A DNA stretch of 64,000 bases from Pseudoxanthomonas sp. PXM02. GTDB taxonomy: Bacteria > Pseudomonadota > Gammaproteobacteria > Xanthomonadales > Xanthomonadaceae. Within the stretch, counting starts at the first letter, position 1. Every line of letters starts with the position of its first letter. The position numbers and the translations under genes are program-made. This document shows, one piece after another, positions 52,131 to 62,164 of this stretch. The stretch spans positions 868,001-932,000 of the forward strand of contig NZ_JACVAK010000002.1 in the NCBI RefSeq assembly GCF_014851805.1. The letters run 5' to 3'. A model generated the notes under the pieces. It had not been told where the DNA came from. It was given only the letters and a program-made list of their open reading frames with translations, and did no database searches.

Positions 52131-53275
52131 CGGCGAGCGTCTTCCAATCGGGTGGTCTGCCACAGGTGCGCCTCGGGGTCACGCAGGTAATCGGCGAGGG
52201 CGAGCATGGCACTGGTGTTGAGGCTGAGGAACGCCACCGCCAGCCGTACCGGCAGCAGGGTGGCCAGGCGGGGCCAGCCGCGCCCCAGCAGGGCGGTCGC
52301 GTAGCCGGCGAGCTGCAGTGCGAGCAGCAGCGGGTACAGCACGCCACCGCGCAAGGCGAGGAACACGTTCGCGAGCAGCGCGAGCGCGAGCAGCCAGGGC
52401 GCCAGCAGGCGCAGCCACTTGTGGCCCCACAGGCGCCAAGCCAGCGGATGCGCACCCGGAATGGCAAGCGCGGGGCGCAGGTGCATCAGCTGGAAATTGC
52501 CGGCCAGCGTGCGCCGCTTGCGCCGCTCTTCGTCGGCCGGGTTGTCGGAGGTGCGGTCGAAGGCCAGCGCGGTCGGCACGAATACCGTGCGATGGCCCGA
52601 CGCCGCGATGCCCAGCGGAATCCACATGTCGTCCAGCACGATGCCGGGCGGGACGGCCGGGATCAGCGTGCGTCGCGCGGCATACAGGGCACCGGTGGCG
52701 CCGACCAGCGAACCGCTGGCGCTCTCCAGTCGCCGGATCGCCTTTTCGTAGCGCCAGTAGGCATCGACCCCTTGGCCATAGCCGTCACGGGCTTCCAGCA
52801 CCAGCTCGCCGCTGGCCGCGCCCACCGTCGGGTCGGCCAGCACCGCCACCAGCGCGCGCGCGGCACCGGCATCGATCCGCTGCCGCACGTCGTTGAACAG
52901 CACGATCTCCGCATCGAGCAGCGGCACCACGTTGCCGAGGCACGCCGACTTGCCGCGCCGTTCCGAAAACGCGAAGACCCGGATCCGCGCGGGATCGCGC
53001 TCGGCGGCGAAGCGGTCGCTGCCGTCGGTGCAGCCATCGCAGGCCACGTTGATGCGCAGGCGGTCGGCCGGATAGTCCAGCGCCAGCAGGTTGTCGAGCT
53101 TCGCGGGAAGTTCGCGCATGCCGTTGTGCACGACCAGCAGCACGTCGATCATCGGCAGCGCGCCACCGGCCTTCACCGGACGTGGCCGGAGGCGGGCCAG
53201 CAGCGCCATCAGCAGCGGGTAGCCGGCATAGGCGAACGCGACCAGCGCCAGCGACGCCCAGAACACGATCGTCAC
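52127..53275 (-). CDS. Membrane-associated glycosyltransferase, GT2 family
   Basis: This 382-aa protein has an N-terminal hydrophobic segment (IVFWASLALVAFAYAGYPLLMALLARL), then a GT-A domain with IDVLLVVHNGMRELPAKLDNLLALDYP, the metal/donor Asp motif of VLFNDVRQ and LDDMWIPLGIAASG. A QxxRW-like motif is replaced by ERRKRRTLAGNFQLM. Four hydrophobic helices follow the catalytic domain. The layout is that of processive or EPS-type GT2 enzymes such as the PEP-CTERM locus transferases. The GTG at 53275 overlaps the deacetylase stop (GTGA); upstream codons belong to that gene. Confidence 0.9.
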   Translation of the reverse strand: MTIVFWASLALVAFAYAGYPLLMALLARLRPRPVKAGGALPMIDVLLVVHNGMRELPAKLDNLLALDYPADRLRINVACDGCTDGSDRFAAERDPARIRVFAFSERRGKSACLGNVVPLLDAEIVLFNDVRQRIDAGAARALVAVLADPTVGAASGELVLEARDGYGQGVDAYWRYEKAIRRLESASGSLVGATGALYAARRTLIPAVPPGIVLDDMWIPLGIAASGHRTVFVPTALAFDRTSDNPADEERRKRRTLAGNFQLMHLRPALAIPGAHPLAWRLWGHKWLRLLAPWLLALALLANVFLALRGGVLYPLLLALQLAGYATALLGRGWPRLATLLPVRLAVAFLSLNTSAMLALADYLRDPEAHLWQTTRLEDARR

Positions 53276-54081
53276 GCGCCCCTCCCCAGTGCACTCAGTG
53301 CCACCGCGCGCAGGCGCTCGTACCCGGTGTCGCCCAGCATCCGCTTGGCGAAGGCGAGTCCGCGGTAGCGCAAGCGCTCGTGACCGATCGCGACGTGATC
53401 GCGGCGGATCCAGCGCTGGAACGTCAGGTGCCCGGTGGCCGCCGTCATCGCCATGCGTGGCAGCGGGCGGCTGGCGCCATCGGCCGCGGCCAGCACGCCG
53501 GGTTCGGAAGACAGCACATGCGTGTACCCGCATTCCTGCGCAATGGACAGCAGGTCACGGGGCATGCGTCCACCAGGCGGTGCCAGCAGGGTCACGGCGG
53601 CGCCGACCTGCTGTTCGATCTCGTCGCGCGCGGCCTTCAGCGTCTGCCGCAGGCGCTGTCCGTCGAGCTGCGTAAGGTAGACGTGGTCGTAGCCGTGCGA
53701 CTGGATCGACATGCCGGCGTCGTTCATCTCGCGCAGCTGGTTCCAGTCCAGGAAGCCGGCGGTGCCGACGGTGGCGGGATTGATGAAGAAGTCGGCGCTG
53801 ATGCCGTGGCGGGTCAGCAGCGGCAGCGCGACGGCATGGTTGCTGACGTGGCCGTCATCGAAGGTCACCACGATGCGCGCACGCGACGTGCCCTGCAGCA
53901 GCGTCGCGGCGCTGCTGCCGCCACCGGACGCGGCGATCTCCTGCATCTGCAGGTCGAAGTCGTCCGCCGCGAGCGTGTAGTGCGGATCCTGCCCGGCGGG
54001 TGTCGCGCCCGTGTGCAGCGCGTGGTACATCAGCGCGACGACAGGGCCGGGTTCTGCGGCGATAGGCGTGGGAGAGGGCAT
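53272..54081 (-). CDS. Polysaccharide deacetylase, NodB family
   Basis: A 269-aa protein of the NodB/CE4 fold. Motif 1 is VVTFDDGH (Asp75, metal ligand Asp76) and motif 2 is SHGYDH (metal ligands His129 and His133). Motif 3 region is LAPPGGRMP. It should remove N-acetyl groups from EPS amino sugars; a related deacetylase (TIGR03006-type) is a usual member of exosortase-A EPS loci. No signal peptide is apparent, so action would be cytoplasmic, or export depends on an unrecognised signal. It lies 12 bp from the barrel gene. Confidence 0.9.
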   Translation of the reverse strand: MPSPTPIAAEPGPVVALMYHALHTGATPAGQDPHYTLAADDFDLQMQEIAASGGGSSAATLLQGTSRARIVVTFDDGHVSNHAVALPLLTRHGISADFFINPATVGTAGFLDWNQLREMNDAGMSIQSHGYDHVYLTQLDGQRLRQTLKAARDEIEQQVGAAVTLLAPPGGRMPRDLLSIAQECGYTHVLSSEPGVLAAADGASRPLPRMAMTAATGHLTFQRWIRRDHVAIGHERLRYRGLAFAKRMLGDTGYERLRAVALSALGRGA

Positions 54082-54093
54082 CGCGCGGCCGTG

Positions 54094-55446
54094 TCAACGG
54101 TAGTACGTGACCGACAGCACCACCACGTTCTCGACATAGTCCTGGCTGCCGATCGAGCTGTCGCGCTTGCGGTGGCGGTAGTCGAACTGCGCACCCCAGT
54201 GGCGACTGAAGCGCATGGCCAGTCCCGCCCCGAGGATGGTGTCGGCGTCGTCGCGCGCGATGTTGGTGAACTCGCGCTTGTAGCGCTGCGCCACGCCGGT
54301 CAGGCTCAGGCGCGCCGTCAGCCCGTAGCGCGCGCTGATCGAGATGCCGGAATTCTCGGCATCGAAGCTGTCGTCGCGGATATAGCGCAACTGTTCGAAG
54401 TACGGTTCCGCCAGCACCGACAGGCGTTCGCCGGTGAATTCGTAGCCCAGGCTCACGCGGCGCTGCTTGAAGGTGTCCGGGATGATCTGCAGGTTGGGAT
54501 CGCCGGGCTGGCCGACGATGGGACCGCCCGGATCGCCGGGATCGGTCGGCTCGCCCGGGGCGCCGACGCGCTGGATCAAGTCCTGCGAGGCGTCGCCGAA
54601 CTGGTAGCTGGCGCGCGCACTCAGCTGGCTGCGCGGCGCGACCTGCCAGCCCGCGTAACCGCGGAAGAGCGCGCTGGAGGTGCCGTCGGCGCCTTCCGGT
54701 TTCAGGCGCGAGTAACCGGCGCTGATGTCCAGGCTGAGCTTGGACAGCTCGCTCATGTAGGTGGCGTAGGCGTCGTAGCGCTTGTAGTTGTAGAACTCGG
54801 CGATGGTGTCGTATTCGGTCTGGCTGGCTTCCAGGTTGAACACCAGCGCATCGGTCGCGCCGAGTGCGCGTGCCAGCCGCGCCGCGGCCGAAAAACGGTC
54901 GCTGTTGAAGGTCTCGGTCTCTTCCGCCCAGCTGTTGGTGTAGCGCAGGTCGATCTGGCCGCGCATGTTCTCGCCGAAGCGGGCCATCAGCGTGGGGCCA
55001 CCTTCGAAGACGTTGATCTTCTGCTGGTTGCCCGGGGTGAACGCGGCCAGCGAATCCACCGACTGCTCGCTCAGCGAGTCGCGTGCGTAGAACATCAGGC
55101 GTTCGGGCAGGACGGTCCACTCCAGTTCGCCGGCGAACTCGCCACGGGTGTCGTCCTCGTAGACGTCGTCCATGTAGTCCAGGTACTGCACGTTGCCGCG
55201 CAGGCGCGTGGTGAGCACGGAGCTGTCGTGGGTCAGGTCGAACCGGACCTGCGGCGACAGGATGTCCTCACTGATCTCGTTGGCCGCCTGCAGCACGATG
55301 TTGTCGCTGTGCATGTAGCGCATGCTGATGTCGTATTCCAGGCGCGCGGCCTGCGCGCCCACCGGCAGGGCGGTCGCGAGCGCCGCGCACAGGACGCGCT
55401 TGCGTGCGGAAAGGGAACGGCGAGTGCTGTGGCGGGACATGGCCAT
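54094..55446 (-). CDS. Outer-membrane beta-barrel protein of the EPS export locus (TIGR03016-like)
   Basis: This 450-aa protein has a signal peptide (basic SARKR, VLCAALATALPVGAQAA) and alternating hydrophobic/aromatic strands throughout. Examples are LEYDISMRYMHSDNIVLQA, RGQIDLRYTNSWAEETETF and ending VVLSVTYYR, with an aromatic near the C-terminus. A Gly/Pro/Asp-rich loop (about residues 300-325) separates two halves. It resembles the uncharacterised outer-membrane protein of the PEP-CTERM/XrtA EPS system, as I recall it. A role in EPS secretion through the outer membrane is inferred. GGAGG precedes the first ATG; a second ATG lies 2 codons later. Confidence 0.82.
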   Translation of the reverse strand: MAMSRHSTRRSLSARKRVLCAALATALPVGAQAARLEYDISMRYMHSDNIVLQAANEISEDILSPQVRFDLTHDSSVLTTRLRGNVQYLDYMDDVYEDDTRGEFAGELEWTVLPERLMFYARDSLSEQSVDSLAAFTPGNQQKINVFEGGPTLMARFGENMRGQIDLRYTNSWAEETETFNSDRFSAAARLARALGATDALVFNLEASQTEYDTIAEFYNYKRYDAYATYMSELSKLSLDISAGYSRLKPEGADGTSSALFRGYAGWQVAPRSQLSARASYQFGDASQDLIQRVGAPGEPTDPGDPGGPIVGQPGDPNLQIIPDTFKQRRVSLGYEFTGERLSVLAEPYFEQLRYIRDDSFDAENSGISISARYGLTARLSLTGVAQRYKREFTNIARDDADTILGAGLAMRFSRHWGAQFDYRHRKRDSSIGSQDYVENVVVLSVTYYR

Positions 55447-55469
55447 GGTTTCCTCCGTACGCAGTGGTG

Positions 55470-56216
55470 TCAGACGCCTTCGTTGAACACGACGCCGGCG
55501 AACTTCTTGGGATCGAAGTTCGCCGCGGCCTGCGCGATGGCCGCCGGCGTATCGCGCCCGTAGCCGGCGACCAGCACCACCACGTCGGCGAGCTCCGACA
55601 GGATGCGGGCGTCCGGCGCGCCGCGTACCGGCGGCGCGTCGAGGAACAGGTGGCAGTTCGGATAGCGGCTGCGCAGCGAGTCCAGCAGCAGGCGCATGCG
55701 GAACGACGAGAAGTACTCCGCGCCGGTTTCGCGCGTACGGCCGGCCGGCAGCAGCCGCAGGCGCGGCACGCCGGTGTCGTACAGCACGCTTTCGGTGGTG
55801 CGTTCCTGGTCTTCCAGGTAGTCGACCAGCCCGCCGCCTTCCGCGGCCAGCTTCATGGTGCGGTCCTGGGTGGGCTGGCGCAGGTCGCAGTCGATCAGCA
55901 GCGCGCTCTTCGTCTCGTCGAACGCGACCGCCACGGCCAGGTTGCGGGCGACGAAGCTGCCGCCGCTGCCGGGACTCACGGGCGTGACCAGGGTGATGAA
56001 GTTGCCTTCGGCCACCGAGAGCAGCTGCGTGCGCAGTTCGCGGAAGGCATCCACCTCGCGACGGGCGGCATCGCTGCGGTAGATGGTGGCGCGGTCTTCC
56101 AGCTGCAGCGGGCTCAGCGCGGTGGCGGGCGTACGCGGCGCGATGGAGCGGCTCGCCACGTGACCGTCATGGTCGCCCTGGGGCTCGTCGCTGAGCGGGC
56201 GGATCGAGTTGCTCAT
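55470..56216 (-). CDS. CpsD/BY-kinase-like P-loop protein with altered Walker A
   Basis: A 248-aa protein corresponding to the cytoplasmic kinase partner of Wzz-type chain-length regulators. FRELRTQL (about 58-65), the P-loop region VTPVSPGSGGSFVARN, Walker A' LLIDCDLRQPT (107-116) and Walker B HLFLDAPP are in order. The Walker A lysine is replaced by Gly86 (PGSGGS instead of PGEGKT), so ATP hydrolysis is doubtful. There is no C-terminal tyrosine cluster, so classical autophosphorylation is not expected. The start overlaps the regulator stop (ATGA). Role in export control is inferred from position. Confidence 0.85.
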   Translation of the reverse strand: MSNSIRPLSDEPQGDHDGHVASRSIAPRTPATALSPLQLEDRATIYRSDAARREVDAFRELRTQLLSVAEGNFITLVTPVSPGSGGSFVARNLAVAVAFDETKSALLIDCDLRQPTQDRTMKLAAEGGGLVDYLEDQERTTESVLYDTGVPRLRLLPAGRTRETGAEYFSSFRMRLLLDSLRSRYPNCHLFLDAPPVRGAPDARILSELADVVVLVAGYGRDTPAAIAQAAANFDPKKFAGVVFNEGV

Positions 56217-57772
56217 AGGACTTCCATCACCTTCAGCGTATAGGTCAGGCCGTACAGCAGTGGCACGGCGAGGAACAGCGAAGCGGCCAGGCTGTAGCGG
56301 CGCAGCGCCTTGCGGCGGCGGCGGCCGGTCAGGTAGGCCGGCATCGTGCCGAGGACGGGCAGGCCGGCCTCGCGTTCGATCTGCAGCGGCGAGCGCACGC
56401 GCGGGTCCAGCTTGATCAGCGCGAACAGCACGCCCAGCGGCACCAGCAGCGCCAGCGCCAGGCCGGCACCGGCCACGTGCATGACACGCAGGCCGCTGGG
56501 ACGCAGCGGCATCTGCGCCGGCTCCTGGATGCGGAAGCTCAGGCCGCGCTGCTCGGCGTCGAGGTTCATCGACACGCGTGCGTTCTCGCGGCGCTTCAGC
56601 AGGTCCTGGTACAGGTCGCGGTTGACCTCGTAGTCGCGGGTCAGCTCGGCCAGCGTGCTTTCGGACGAGGCGATGCGGTTGCTCCGCGTCATCTCGCTGG
56701 CCAGCATCTGCTCGGCCGTGGCGATGCGTGCGGCGGTGGCGCCACTGCGGCGGCGCGCTTCGGCCAGCTTGCTGCGGAGTTCGCCGTACAGCGGATTGAA
56801 GGCCGCCGGACCGTCCAGCGCGGTACCGGCGGTGCGCGGCGCGGATTCCTCGCGGCGCAAGTCCTCTTCCACGTCGCGAATCTGGTGCTGCACGCGGACC
56901 ACGTCCGGATGCTGCTCGGTGTACTGCAGCAGCAGGCGGTCGCGCTCGGACTGCAGCTCGGCCAGGCGGGCACGGAACTGGCCGGCACGGGTCTGCACCA
57001 GCGTGATCTCGCTTTCGCCGGACAGCTGCGACTGCAGGGCGGCTTCCTGCGAACGCAGGTCGATCAGCTCCATGCGCGCGCCTTCGATGATGCGGCGCAG
57101 TTCGCCGATGCGGGCGTTGACGTCCACGTCGGTGCCGGGCCGCGCGTCGGGCGTGTTCTGGCGGAAGTCTTCCAGACCGGTTTCCGCGCTGGTCAGCTTG
57201 GCGTGGTACTGGTTCACCTGCGAATCGATGAACGCATAGGCCTCGCTGCTCTCGCGCTCCTTGGTGGCCAGGCTTTCCTGGATGACCAGTTCGGCGAAGC
57301 GACGGGTGATCTCGTAGGCGCGTTCGGCATCGGAATCGCTGTAGGCGATCTCGATCAGGTTGGCGCGCGGATTGCTGATGCTGGTGCGGTCGATGATCTT
57401 CTCGATCAGCTTGTCCTGCTCCAGCGGGGTGGGGTTGTCCACCATCCAGCCACCGGTCTTGAGGATCTCCTCCATGACGCGGCGGCTGAAGGCGACCTCG
57501 CGCAGGATGCTGGCGCGGTCGACCACGCTGGTGGCCACGGCGCGGCCTTCCATCAGCGGCGCGATGATGTTGCGGTCCTCGACCAGGATGATCGTCGAGG
57601 AGGTGTACTTCTTGGGCAGCATCATGCCGAGGACCAGCCCGAGCAGGGCGATGCCGGCGAACAGGCCCGCCAGCAGCACGGCGCGGCGCTTGAACTCCTT
57701 GCTGGCCACGGGCACGACATCGAACATGGAGCGCCCCTCTTCGGGCGCTCCCCAGGCAGCAGACTGGTTCAC
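56213..57772 (-). CDS. Wzz-type EPS chain-length regulator
   Basis: At 519 aa, it has membrane segments near both ends (LLAGLFAGIALLGLVLGMM at 32-50; AGAGLALALLVPLGVLFAL near 440). A short extra hydrophobic stretch lies at the C-terminus. Between them is a periplasmic coiled-coil region (about 165-395, RLAELQSERDRLLLQYTEQHPDV). The Pro-rich element QMPLRPSG stands before the second segment, as in polysaccharide co-polymerases. It sets EPS chain length with the kinase-like partner encoded directly after it. The GTG at 57772 overlaps the export-gene stop by 4 bp; ATG 57727 with an upstream GAGGGG is a strong alternative. Confidence 0.9.
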   Translation of the reverse strand: MNQSAAWGAPEEGRSMFDVVPVASKEFKRRAVLLAGLFAGIALLGLVLGMMLPKKYTSSTIILVEDRNIIAPLMEGRAVATSVVDRASILREVAFSRRVMEEILKTGGWMVDNPTPLEQDKLIEKIIDRTSISNPRANLIEIAYSDSDAERAYEITRRFAELVIQESLATKERESSEAYAFIDSQVNQYHAKLTSAETGLEDFRQNTPDARPGTDVDVNARIGELRRIIEGARMELIDLRSQEAALQSQLSGESEITLVQTRAGQFRARLAELQSERDRLLLQYTEQHPDVVRVQHQIRDVEEDLRREESAPRTAGTALDGPAAFNPLYGELRSKLAEARRRSGATAARIATAEQMLASEMTRSNRIASSESTLAELTRDYEVNRDLYQDLLKRRENARVSMNLDAEQRGLSFRIQEPAQMPLRPSGLRVMHVAGAGLALALLVPLGVLFALIKLDPRVRSPLQIEREAGLPVLGTMPAYLTGRRRRKALRRYSLAASLFLAVPLLYGLTYTLKVMEVL

Positions 57773-58392
57773 AGGACGCGTTCCGGTACGGTGATCACGT
57801 CGCCGGGGGCGACCGTGAAGTTGGTGCTCAGGTCACCCCGGTTGAGGATGCGGTCCAGCCGCACCGCATAGCTCTGGGTGGCGTTGGGGGTCTTGCGGTA
57901 CAGGTTGGAGCGGTCCGGCGCGGCGAACTCGGTGACGCCACCGGCGGCGAGCACGGCATCCAGCACCGTCATGCCCGGGCGGTAGGGGATCGAGACCGGC
58001 TGGCGGACCGCACCGGTGACGCGCACGCGGGACAGGTACTCGTGGCTGCGCAGTTCGGTCAGGATCACCGCCACCTGCGGGTCGCGCACGAAGGCGGACA
58101 GCTTGCCCTGGATGTCCTGGGCCACTTCGGCGGGGCTGCGGCCGGCGGCGGCGATGTCGCCCACCAGCGGGACCGAGATCATGCCGTCCGGGCGCACCGG
58201 CACGGTGATGCCCAGTTCCGGGTTGCGCCAGACCGAGACCTGGACGATGTCGTCCACGCCGATCTGGTAGTTCTCGACGGCGGTGCTCGCCTGTTGCGGC
58301 GGAGCGGTCTTGCTGCCGGCGTTGCCGGAGGCGCAGCCGGCGAGCAGGAGCGCCAGGACGACGGCCAGAAGGCCGGCGAAAGTGCGGTTCAT
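57769..58392 (-). CDS. Wza-type polysaccharide export lipoprotein
   Basis: A 207-aa lipoprotein with lipobox LLAGC, modified at Cys20. The Poly_export domain follows (YQIGVDDIVQVSVWRNPELG, PVRPDGMISVPLVGDI), then a SLBB-like segment (RVRVTGAVRQPVSIPYRPG, DVITVPERVL). It should form or contribute to the outer-membrane export channel for the EPS. Its short length matches the exosortase-A-locus export protein. The ATG has AGGGGAT 8 bases upstream. It starts the tightly packed part of the minus arm, 84 bp after the epimerase gene. Confidence 0.9.
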   Translation of the reverse strand: MNRTFAGLLAVVLALLLAGCASGNAGSKTAPPQQASTAVENYQIGVDDIVQVSVWRNPELGITVPVRPDGMISVPLVGDIAAAGRSPAEVAQDIQGKLSAFVRDPQVAVILTELRSHEYLSRVRVTGAVRQPVSIPYRPGMTVLDAVLAAGGVTEFAAPDRSNLYRKTPNATQSYAVRLDRILNRGDLSTNFTVAPGDVITVPERVL

Positions 58393-58476
58393 CGATCATC
58401 CCCTGGGTTGTTGCGGATTGCCTTCTATAACGCAGGCAACGCCCGCGCCCGGCCACCCGGGCACAGGGGATTTCGA

Positions 58477-59484
58477 TCAGACCCGGTAGAACTCCCGGTA
58501 CCAGTCCACGAACCGGCGCACGCCGGTTTCGATCGACGTGGACGGGTGGTAGCCGGTATCGCGGCGGAGCGCCTCGACGTCGGCGCAGGTATCCGGGACG
58601 TCGCCGGGCTGCATGGGCAGCAGGCGCTTCTCGGCCTTGCGGCCCAGGCACTCCTCGAGCACCTCGATGTAGCGGAGCAGTTCGACTGGCTGGTGGTTGC
58701 CGATGTTGTACACGCGCCACGGCGCGCTGGACGAGCCGGGGTTCGGCAGCAGCGGGTCGTAGGTCGGGTCGGGGCCGGGCACGGTGTCCAGCGTGCGGAT
58801 CACGCCCTCGACGATGTCGTCGACGAAGGTGAAGTCGCGCGTGTGGCGGCCGTGGTTGAACACGTCGATGGGCTTGCCTTCGAGGATGTTCTTGGTGAAC
58901 AAGAACAGCGCCATGTCCGGACGGCCCCACGGGCCGTACACGGTGAAGAAGCGCAGCCCCGTGGTCGGCAGCCCGAACAGATGGCTGTAGGTATGCGCCA
59001 TCAGCTCATTGGCCTTCTTGGTGGCGGCGTACAGGCTGACCGGATGGTCGACGCTGTCCTCCACCGCGAACGGCAGTTTGCGGTTCGCGCCGTAGACCGA
59101 GCTGGACGAGGCATAGACCAGGTGCTCGACGCCACGATGACGGCAGGCTTCCAGGATGTTGGTGAAGCCGACGATGTTGCTGTCGATGTACGCGTGTGGA
59201 TTCTCCAGCGAATAGCGCACGCCAGCCTGCGCGGCCAGGTTCACCACGCGCTGGGGCTTGAACTCGTCGAACGCGGCCTCCAGTGCGGCGCGGTCCTCCA
59301 GCGAGTCGCGCACGAAGCGGAACCCGTCCTTCGGCAGCAGCCGTGCCAGGCGCGCTTCCTTCAGCGTGGGGTCGTAGTAGTCGTTGAGGTTGTCGTAGCC
59401 CAGCACTTCATCGCCGCGGTCGAGCAGGCGATGGCTGAGATGGGAGCCGATGAAGCCGGCGGCGCCGGTGACCAGAACGCGCAT
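58477..59484 (-). CDS. UDP-glucuronate 4-epimerase family, NAD-dependent
   Basis: A 335-aa short-chain dehydrogenase-type epimerase. It has the NAD-binding [10 protein letters not shown] (8-17), [17 protein letters not shown] typical of the UDP-glucuronate 4-epimerase group, the catalytic YxxxK as YAATKKANE, and [11 protein letters not shown]. It would turn UDP-GlcA into UDP-GalA; with GlcNAcA-type substrates also possible, given the dehydrogenase next to it. It lies 25 bp after the dehydrogenase gene. Start [11 protein letters not shown] is the family start. Confidence 0.9.
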   Translation of the reverse strand: MRVLVTGAAGFIGSHLSHRLLDRGDEVLGYDNLNDYYDPTLKEARLARLLPKDGFRFVRDSLEDRAALEAAFDEFKPQRVVNLAAQAGVRYSLENPHAYIDSNIVGFTNILEACRHRGVEHLVYASSSSVYGANRKLPFAVEDSVDHPVSLYAATKKANELMAHTYSHLFGLPTTGLRFFTVYGPWGRPDMALFLFTKNILEGKPIDVFNHGRHTRDFTFVDDIVEGVIRTLDTVPGPDPTYDPLLPNPGSSSAPWRVYNIGNHQPVELLRYIEVLEECLGRKAEKRLLPMQPGDVPDTCADVEALRRDTGYHPSTSIETGVRRFVDWYREFYRV

Positions 59485-59509
59485 CAGGAGTCTCGTGCAG
59501 GGGGAAGGA

Positions 59510-60799
<1,290 letters not shown>

Positions 60800-61013
60800 C
60801 AATGTGGGATCCCCTGTGTGCAGCTATTGGTTGAAGAGTCTATAGGGCGGCATGCCGAGGCGTTACCGCTGCCGGCCCGGTATCGAGTCGATCAACGTGC
60901 AAAGCCCCGCGCAGAGGACACGCCATGCGGATGGCCTGATTGCGTCGCCGCCTGCGTACCAGATCCATGACGGCCGGCCAGCGGGCCGGGCGACCAGCGA
61001 CCGGGGAGTCGAC
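60800..61013. promoter_or_regulatory. Divergent promoter region for the minus arm and galE
   Basis: The 214-bp gap between divergent starts should hold the promoter of the whole minus-strand EPS arm (about 17 kb). TATAGA-like sequence on the minus strand (CCCTATAGACTC, around 60838-60846) could be a -10 box. No convincing -35, dyad or sigma-54 pattern is visible. Confidence 0.4.
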
Positions 61014-62030
61014 ATGCGGATCCTGTTGTGCGGTGGCGCAGGCTACATCGGCGCGCATACCTATGTTGTGCTCGTCGAGCGTGGCCACGATGTGGTGGTG
61101 GCCGACAATTTCAGCAACAGCGCGCCGGGCGTGCTTGCCCGCCTGCAGCAGATCACCGGCCACCCGGTGCCGTTCCAGCCGCTGGACCTGCGCGATCGCG
61201 AGGCCGTGACCGGGTTCTTCGCGCGGCAGCACTTCGATGCCGTGGTGCATTTCGCGGCGCTGAAGGCGGTGGGCGAATCCTGCGAACGTCCGCTGGACTA
61301 TTTCCACAACAACATCAGCGGAACGCTCAACCTGCTGCACGGCATGCAGTCGGCGGGCGTCAAGCGCCTGGTGTTCAGCTCCTCCGCAACGGTCTATGGC
61401 GATCCCAGCAGCGTGCCGGTGCGCGAGGACGCACGCCTGCAGGTCACCAATCCCTACGGACGGACCAAGCTGGTGATGGAGGAGCTGATCGGCGACCTCT
61501 GCAGCAGCGATGCCGGATTCCACGCCGCCAACCTGCGCTACTTCAATCCGGTCGGCGCCCATGCGTCCGGCCTGATCGGCGAGGATCCCACCGGCATCCC
61601 CAACAACCTGATGCCGTACATCTGCCAGGTGGCCGTGGGGCGGCGCGACCATCTCAGCGTGTTCGGGGGCGACTGGCCCACGGCCGACGGTACCGGCGTG
61701 CGCGATTACATCCACGTGATGGACCTGGCGCGCGCGCACGCGGACGCACTGGACTTCCTGGTGCGCGAAAAGCGCAACCTGACGGTGAACCTGGGCACCG
61801 GCCAGGGCGTGAGCGTGCTGCAACTGGTGAAGGCGTTCGCCGGTGCCGCCGAGCGCGAGATTCCCTACCAGATCGTCGCGCGTCGCGCGGGCGACGTGGC
61901 CGAGGTCTACGCCGACCCGTCGTTGGCCAACCGGGTACTCGGCTGGCGTGCCGAACTGGGCGTCGATGCCATGTGCCGCGATGCCTGGCGCTGGCAGTCG
62001 CAGAATCCGCAGGGCTACCCCGCGGCGTGA
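61014..62030 (+). CDS. galE: UDP-glucose 4-epimerase
   Basis: A 338-aa protein, the same length as E. coli GalE. The NAD motif GGAGYIGAHT is at 7-16; SSSATVYGDP and the catalytic YGRTK (Tyr and Lys of YxxxK) follow, then NPVGAHASGLIGEDPTGIPNNLMPYI, highly typical of GalE. It interconverts UDP-Glc and UDP-Gal, feeding the EPS precursor pool. ATG 61014 has GGGGAG 5 bases upstream; the frame is open 54 codons upstream with no GalE resemblance. It is divergent from the dehydrogenase. Confidence 0.96.
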   Translation: MRILLCGGAGYIGAHTYVVLVERGHDVVVADNFSNSAPGVLARLQQITGHPVPFQPLDLRDREAVTGFFARQHFDAVVHFAALKAVGESCERPLDYFHNNISGTLNLLHGMQSAGVKRLVFSSSATVYGDPSSVPVREDARLQVTNPYGRTKLVMEELIGDLCSSDAGFHAANLRYFNPVGAHASGLIGEDPTGIPNNLMPYICQVAVGRRDHLSVFGGDWPTADGTGVRDYIHVMDLARAHADALDFLVREKRNLTVNLGTGQGVSVLQLVKAFAGAAEREIPYQIVARRAGDVAEVYADPSLANRVLGWRAELGVDAMCRDAWRWQSQNPQGYPAA

Positions 62031-62164
62031 TCGCGAACGTGACCGGGTTGGCATAAGCGTCGGCGCGGCGGGGCGTCGCAGGCTGGCGACACGGAAGCGA
62101 TTGGCCGAAAATCGGCGGATTCCACCTCGCCGGGATCCGCTTGCCTTCCGACGCTGCGCGCGAC

